64,000 nt of DNA, taken from positions 25,687,839 through 25,751,838 of the forward strand of contig OX393568.1 of assembly GCA_947652115.1 (NCBI GenBank), written 5' to 3'. This document shows positions 59,600-64,000 of this stretch, piece by piece. Numbering within the stretch: the first letter of the stretch is position 1; each line of letters opens with the position of its first letter. The stretch is from Blastomussa wellsi (taxonomy: Eukaryota; Cnidaria; Anthozoa; Scleractinia; Plerogyridae). The notes below the pieces were generated by a model. It searched no databases, was not told the DNA's origin, and was given only the letters and a program-made list of their open reading frames with translations. The position numbers and the translations under genes were made by a program.

Positions 59600-60218
59600 A
59601 GGCGCGGTGGCCAAATGGTTAGTGCGCTGGACTCCGGATCTAAACGTCCGCGTTCGAACCCCGGACAAGGTCATTGCGTTGTGTTCCTGGGCAAGACTAT
59701 TTACTCTCGCAGTGCCTCTCTCCACCCAGGTGTATAAATGGGTACCGGCGAATTTACTGCTGGGGGGTAACCCTGCAGTGGCCGGGGCACTGTGTGTTCC
59801 TGGGCAAGACTATTTACTCTCGCAGTGCCTCTCTCCACCCAGGTGTATAAATGGGTACCGGCGAATTTACTGCTGGGGGTAACCCTGCAGTGGCCGGGGC
59901 ACTGTGTGTTCCTGGGCAAGACTATTTACTCTCGCAGTGCCTCTCTCCACCCAGGTGTATAAATGGGTACCGTTGAATTGTTGGGGTAAACTGACGAAAC
60001 GCTGGGGAATAACCTGCGATGGACTAGCATCCCATCCAGGGTGGAGTAACCTGCGATGGACTAGCATCCTATCCAGGGTGGAGTAACCTGCGATGGACTA
60101 GCATCCCATCCCAAGGTGGTAGCAATACTACTAACCGCTTCTGGCCATGCTATAGAAACCGGAGCTAAGTACCGACAGCTATGATTCAGTTGGGCTAAAA
60201 GGCTTTACTTCTTTATTT
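59600..60218 (+). mobile_element. tRNA-derived SINE with internally repeated body, intron 1 of gene D
   Basis: Head GTGGCCAAATGGTTAGTGCG with B-box GCGTTCGAACCCC. The body contains three copies of a 109-116-bp unit starting GTGTTCCTGGGCAAGACTAT (about 59681, 59790, 59906), then three copies of ACCTGCGATGGACTAGCATC at about 60010-60117, and ends at GGCTTTACTTCTTTATTT. Confidence 0.8.
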
Positions 60219-61139
60219 ATCGTTCACGGACTGATTTTAACATGTTGTTTCAATTTAGTTACCTTGAATGGTACCAGGTCCGGTAACACAACAGAGAAGT
60301 TCAGTGGTTTTATGATTTACGTCTACAACTAGTTCGAGGATGAAGACAGTGGACATTTTGTGAAGCCATTACCTGTTGGAGTATTCATGAAGAAATGCCA
60401 CTTCAATAGTACACCACAACTGGTAAATAGAATCTAGAGTCCTTTATGCGCGCGAACTTTAAAAAAGAGTGGTGGCGCGGGCTTGGGCCGAGAGTATCCG
60501 CGCGAGCGCTTAAGCTTAAGCTAAGAAACAGATGTCTTTTATTCCGTTACGAAACTCTGTTAGGAACGCTGACTACGTTGCTACATGGTTATTAAGGGTA
60601 TATTTTTATTCGAGAGAAGATAAAGAATCTGTTATAAAGCAAAAGTTATATAAAGAAAGTTATATAAAGAATCTGTTAAAAAACAAAGTTATATAACTGG
60701 AAGAATACAACAAAAAAATAAACATGTGAAACTACAGGAAATCCTCAGAGAATTTCTTCCTCGAGAGAAGCATGTAGATTTCACTGGAAACAGCGCAAGA
60801 GATAGCTGATAGCTATAAAACTTCGAAGTGTTACTTGTACATTTAATCAAGAACGAAATCCTAAAGCAGCCAAGATGAAAAGAATGCCCACTTGAAAACA
60901 GTAGCTAACAGTATGAAGCTGCCCAAAGTCTGAGAAGAATGTCTTGTTTCTTCGTTTTTCAGGTCGAATGGGTGGAAAACTCAACTTACAACAACGAGTG
61001 GACAAACCTTCAAATCAAATGGAAGCCACCCAAGAAGTACCCAGCTGGAAAAATTTCCATAAGGTATCTGCATCCGTTACTGTGGCAGCGCCAAGAAATC
61101 TGGGGCGAGTCTCATCACGCAGTCACTTGTTGGACCGTA

Positions 61140-61435
61140 TTGGGGACATTCTCGTCCCCAGAGCCGCTTGTCCCTCTTAGCCGGCTGGGCATGTGCACGA
61201 GGAACAAGTGGCTCTGGGGACACATGATTCGATTGGTTGAAATCAAACAAAGGGAGTCCAATCACAACAGCCGTTTTAAAATCCCAAATAATTAGCACGT
61301 TTAAAACGGTAAATGTGATTGGACTCCCTTTGTTAGATTTCAGCCAATCGAATCATGTGTACCCAAAGCCACTTGTTCCTCGGGCACAGGCCTAGCCGGC
61401 TAAGAGGGACAAGTGGTTCTGGGGACAAAAGACGG
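61140..61435. mobile_element. Large palindromic MITE, intron 3 of gene D
   Basis: Arms of roughly 120 bp: CTTGTCCCTCTTAGCCGGCT and its inverse, ACATGATTCGATTGG and CCAATCGAATCATGTG, and GGGAGTCCAATCACA with TGTGATTGGACTCCC. A short A/T-rich centre. Confidence 0.85.
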
Positions 61436-61966
61436 GGCAACAATGGGGCAACATGGTTTCTCAACCTCGTTCCCGGGCGCCATTTTGAAAGCGAAGATGG
61501 TACTGGGGACGAGGCTGCATGCTTTCCCGTCTTTTCATTAATCACCAGTAACGGTCCCACAAGCCACTGCAAGATGACACTCCCTGCTGATTTCTTCTCG
61601 CTTTTAATTTGGTAATTTGTCTGAGTTCAATTTGAGAAAAAAATAACATGATATCGTCTATCTCCAAGCAGTCTGAAAGGGACAAATGATATAGATCAGC
61701 TTGATCTGCATCTTCAGATGTGCATCGGTCTCTGAATAAGTTCCGTGGCAACGTATAAAACTTTGAAAAGCTTCCGTTTTGAGCTCAGTAGCCCGGGGTT
61801 ATATGTCAGCCTCATTTACTATTCAGTTTGACTTTTTCAGCATGTTGATTATTTTATTAGCTTCTTCTTCTGCAGTTGTGATCCAAGGGTGAGTTTGAAT
61901 GCCGGCATTTAGACTGTCTCTCAACAATGGTTTTAAATTCTTCTCTTTGCAGTTCAATGTGGGGCT

Positions 61967-62106
61967 TAGACTACGAGTAGTCCCTTTTTTCTTAGTCCGT
62001 CGACGCGCGAAACCCTTGCCGTTTGGGAGCGTCTACCAGGTTTCGCGCGGCCATATTTTCACTTCGCGCTCGACGGACTAAGAAAAAAGGGACTGCTCGT
62101 AGTCTA
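61967..62106. mobile_element. Palindromic MITE (ACTACGAGTAGTCCC family), intron 4 of gene D
   Basis: AGACTACGAGTAGTCCC and CTTAGTCCGTCGA on the left are inverted at the right end (TCGACGGACTAAG, GGGACTGCTCGTAGTCT); the centre contains GTTTCGCGCGGCC. The 9.47-kb fragment is one arm of the same family. Confidence 0.85.
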
Positions 62107-62689
62107 TGTGGGACTTTGTTTTTGTATTCTATAGCTAACGACTTTTTCTTCAATCAGGGCCAGTGTTGTGAAGGAGCAAGGAGTTTACTGGGAAGGGATC
62201 ACTTTGACTCTAAATTGTAAGTTTTGCTGGACTTACTCTATTCGGACCAGGCTTATTAGACCCTTATTAATTTGGCATTTCACGACCGACCCCTCAAATC
62301 AGCCCCCATCCCTCTACCACCGCCAACACTTCCTTACGTAACTCCACGAGTACAGTGTGACTATCACATTAATAAAACTAATTAACAGAGCGCACAATGT
62401 ATCTCTTATGTCTCATTGAGATTAGAAAAAGAAACATGTTGAATACCCCCCTCAACCCCCTCTAAATCATATGGTAGCCTGTGAATAGCTTGAGAATCCA
62501 GTCACTTTGGTAAATTTGTACCTGTAGTGCAGGATTATTAACTTGTTTCATCTGTTTTGTAGATGTGTGTGCCACGCCAGGCTGCCATCTTCCTGATGGG
62601 TGCCCGCATGGTCTCGCTCGGGACAAGTTTGGATGTATTACATGTGAATGCGCAGGTCAGTGTCAGGAATAGTGCCGAGGTTCCTTTAA

Positions 62690-62850
62690 CCTGCGAACAA
62701 GCTCTCTAAATGGGTCTCACGCGAGATTTATTTTGGGCGCGAGCGGCGAGCGAAGCGAGTCCCCGCCCCAATCCTCTCGCGGCTCGCTTCGATTGCCGCT
62801 CGCGCCTAAAATAAGTGAGACCCAAATCGAGAGCTTGCTCGCAGGCTTAG
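62690..62850. mobile_element. Palindromic MITE, intron 5 of gene D
   Basis: GCGAACAAGCTCTC and GAGAGCTTGCTCGC, then TGGGTCTCAC/GTGAGACCCA and TTTTGGGCGCGAGCGGC/GCCGCTCGCGCC pair around GTCCCCGCCCCAATCC. Confidence 0.8.
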
Positions 62851-63184
62851 GTTCCTTCAGGTCATAAACGCGGGGTTTCAGAGACAAGGGCATCCAAAAT
62901 GATGCATGATCTTCAGCGAGGGCTGCGTAAGTTTACTTTGAGCGGGAAGTCGGGGGCAAGGGGAGAGGAATTTTGTTGGGGGGGGGGGGGGGGAGGCGTA
63001 ACAGAAACGGTGCCTGCTTACTCCAAAGGAAGGACTGTATGGAGCATGGGGAGGCTTGGAGTGAAGGATGTTTATCGCCTTTTTTCACGAATTTTCCTTC
63101 TTATTCACAGGTGCTGCAAGTTTATCTGCTGGATTCATCAGTCTTGTGATGATCGTTTTCACCTTGCTCTCCAATTTGATTTAA

Positions 63185-64000
63185 ATCAATCAATCAACGT
63201 TATTTAAAACACGGTAAATGGCTCAGCAAGCTGGTTTTCAGACATGCCGTGTCCATATTTTTCACCACCGAGAAAAACCTTCCGATGGCACGTTTCACTG
63301 AATTTCAAAGTTTACCTGTGAAGAGCGCTTCTCTTTGCTACATAAACGATTATCAAACGCAAATGAAAACATACAGTGGAAGATAGTTTGTCTTTGGTGC
63401 TTTTCCTTTTCTTTATACAATCCTTTTGCCATATCACACTGCGCCAAATGAAAATATTCTAGAGTATTCTTGCCTCGAGGTAGAAACCAAGAGTACTCAA
63501 GGCGTACGCAATACTGTCCATTTTTCCACGGGTAACAATGAATAAATTTGTTTTGAAGTGCTAGGGGAAGGTGGCTCAAAACTCCACTTGTCCACCCTTT
63601 AAACCCTTCCATTTTACAAATTTTGTAAGTCCGAGTTTTCTCCAACACTTGTTTATACTGTTGCTTGTCTTTTTTCTCTGTGAGTTCACTGCCCAGGAAG
63701 TTTTCCCGTCTACATATAATTGTCCAGTCCCGTGGAATTCTTGGCCAGATTTACCAATAAATTGACTCCAACTACTTACTTACTAGTATTTAAGAGTCAA
63801 TTAACTGAGTTTTGGAACTTTTAATGTTTGCCTTAAATAAGCAGAAGCGCATCTATCCTTCTGCTCTAAGTAAATAAAGATATCAATGTTATGTGCATGA
63901 AGCGCTTGATGGAGTTACATGTACTGTTCTCAAACTCATTAATAACAAAGAAAATCATAACCATGACCGTGGTTTGGATACCCCGTCTCAATTAGCATAG
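63185..64000. other. Downstream of gene D; candidate 3' UTR, no other gene recognised
   Basis: An AATAAA at 63873-63878 is a possible polyadenylation signal about 690 bp past the gene D stop. The minus-strand open frame at 63295-63648 has no recognisable family. Confidence 0.35.

Larger units (their letters stand above)
58793..63184 (+). pseudogene. Secreted reeler-antistasin protein, gene D (six exons, in-frame TAG in exon 2)
   Basis: Exons: 58793-59048, 60259-60422, 60963-61063, 62158-62216, 62563-62655, 63111-63184; phases 1, 0, 2, 1, 1, 747 nt in total. Signal peptide about residues 1-28 (hydrophobic FLLFSIWTLALLHI). The reeler-like part shares KPQ(S/T)S...PYVL, TEKF(I/S)GF, WK(A/P)P...PAGKI(T/S)IR and ASVVKEQGVYWE with gene C; the antistasin-like part reads CATPGCHLPDGC...GCITCECA. 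The last exon encodes a hydrophobic tail (SAGFISLVMIVFTLLSNLI), suited to a GPI signal or membrane anchor. The codon at 60330-60332 is TAG where gene C has GAG, truncating the protein within the reeler domain. It may be a pseudogene, a polymorphic null or a sequencing error; all splice sites and the rest of the frame are intact, so the break is probably recent. Confidence 0.8.

Overview
This is a stretch of animal (eukaryotic) nuclear DNA, most likely from a cnidarian and probably a stony coral or close relative. The evidence is intron-split genes with GT-AG junctions, A+T-rich intergenic DNA, tRNA-derived SINEs, a LINE 3' end with a GAT-repeat tail, Penelope-like fragments carrying a hammerhead-type core, and many palindromic MITE-like elements. 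The species cannot be named from sequence alone.

Positions 1 to about 7.2 kb hold a decayed Polinton/Maverick-like element cut by the left window edge. It has several small plus-strand genes, some with membrane segments, a broken DDE integrase, and on the minus strand a broken type-B DNA polymerase plus a small Cys-rich protein. The polymerase frame runs from about 6750 to 2849 with four in-frame stops and three frameshifts, yet all five polymerase/exonuclease motifs examined are still legible. About 7.3-9.9 kb contains repeats only.

From 9.9 to 35.5 kb lies a tandem array of ABCC-type (MRP4-like) ABC exporters. Gene A (10645-22494) and gene B (27090-33772) each have six coding exons at equivalent positions with identical intron phases, and both reading frames are intact (1289 and 1282 residues). 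Each is preceded by a related 5' flank. A third copy of that flank at 34.9-35.5 kb is joined directly to what looks like the end of intron 3, so it is a relic of a third copy. The introns have been filled independently by SINEs, MITEs and Penelope-like fragments. An 11-copy perfect 27-bp minisatellite follows gene A.

At 36755-38017 (minus) is a single-exon rhodopsin-class G-protein-coupled receptor. About 38.1-47.7 kb is gene-poor and contains a nested pair of DNA transposons and several palindromes.

From 48.0 to 63.2 kb are two related genes for small secreted proteins with a reeler-like domain followed by an antistasin-like cysteine module. Gene C (48000 onward) has five visible exons and no recognised last exon, and a LINE fragment lies just after exon 5. 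Gene D (58793-63184) has all six exons, including a C-terminal hydrophobic tail, but carries an in-frame TAG in exon 2. The shared theme of the window is local gene duplication (ABCC and reeler-antistasin) followed by heavy mobile-element insertion.
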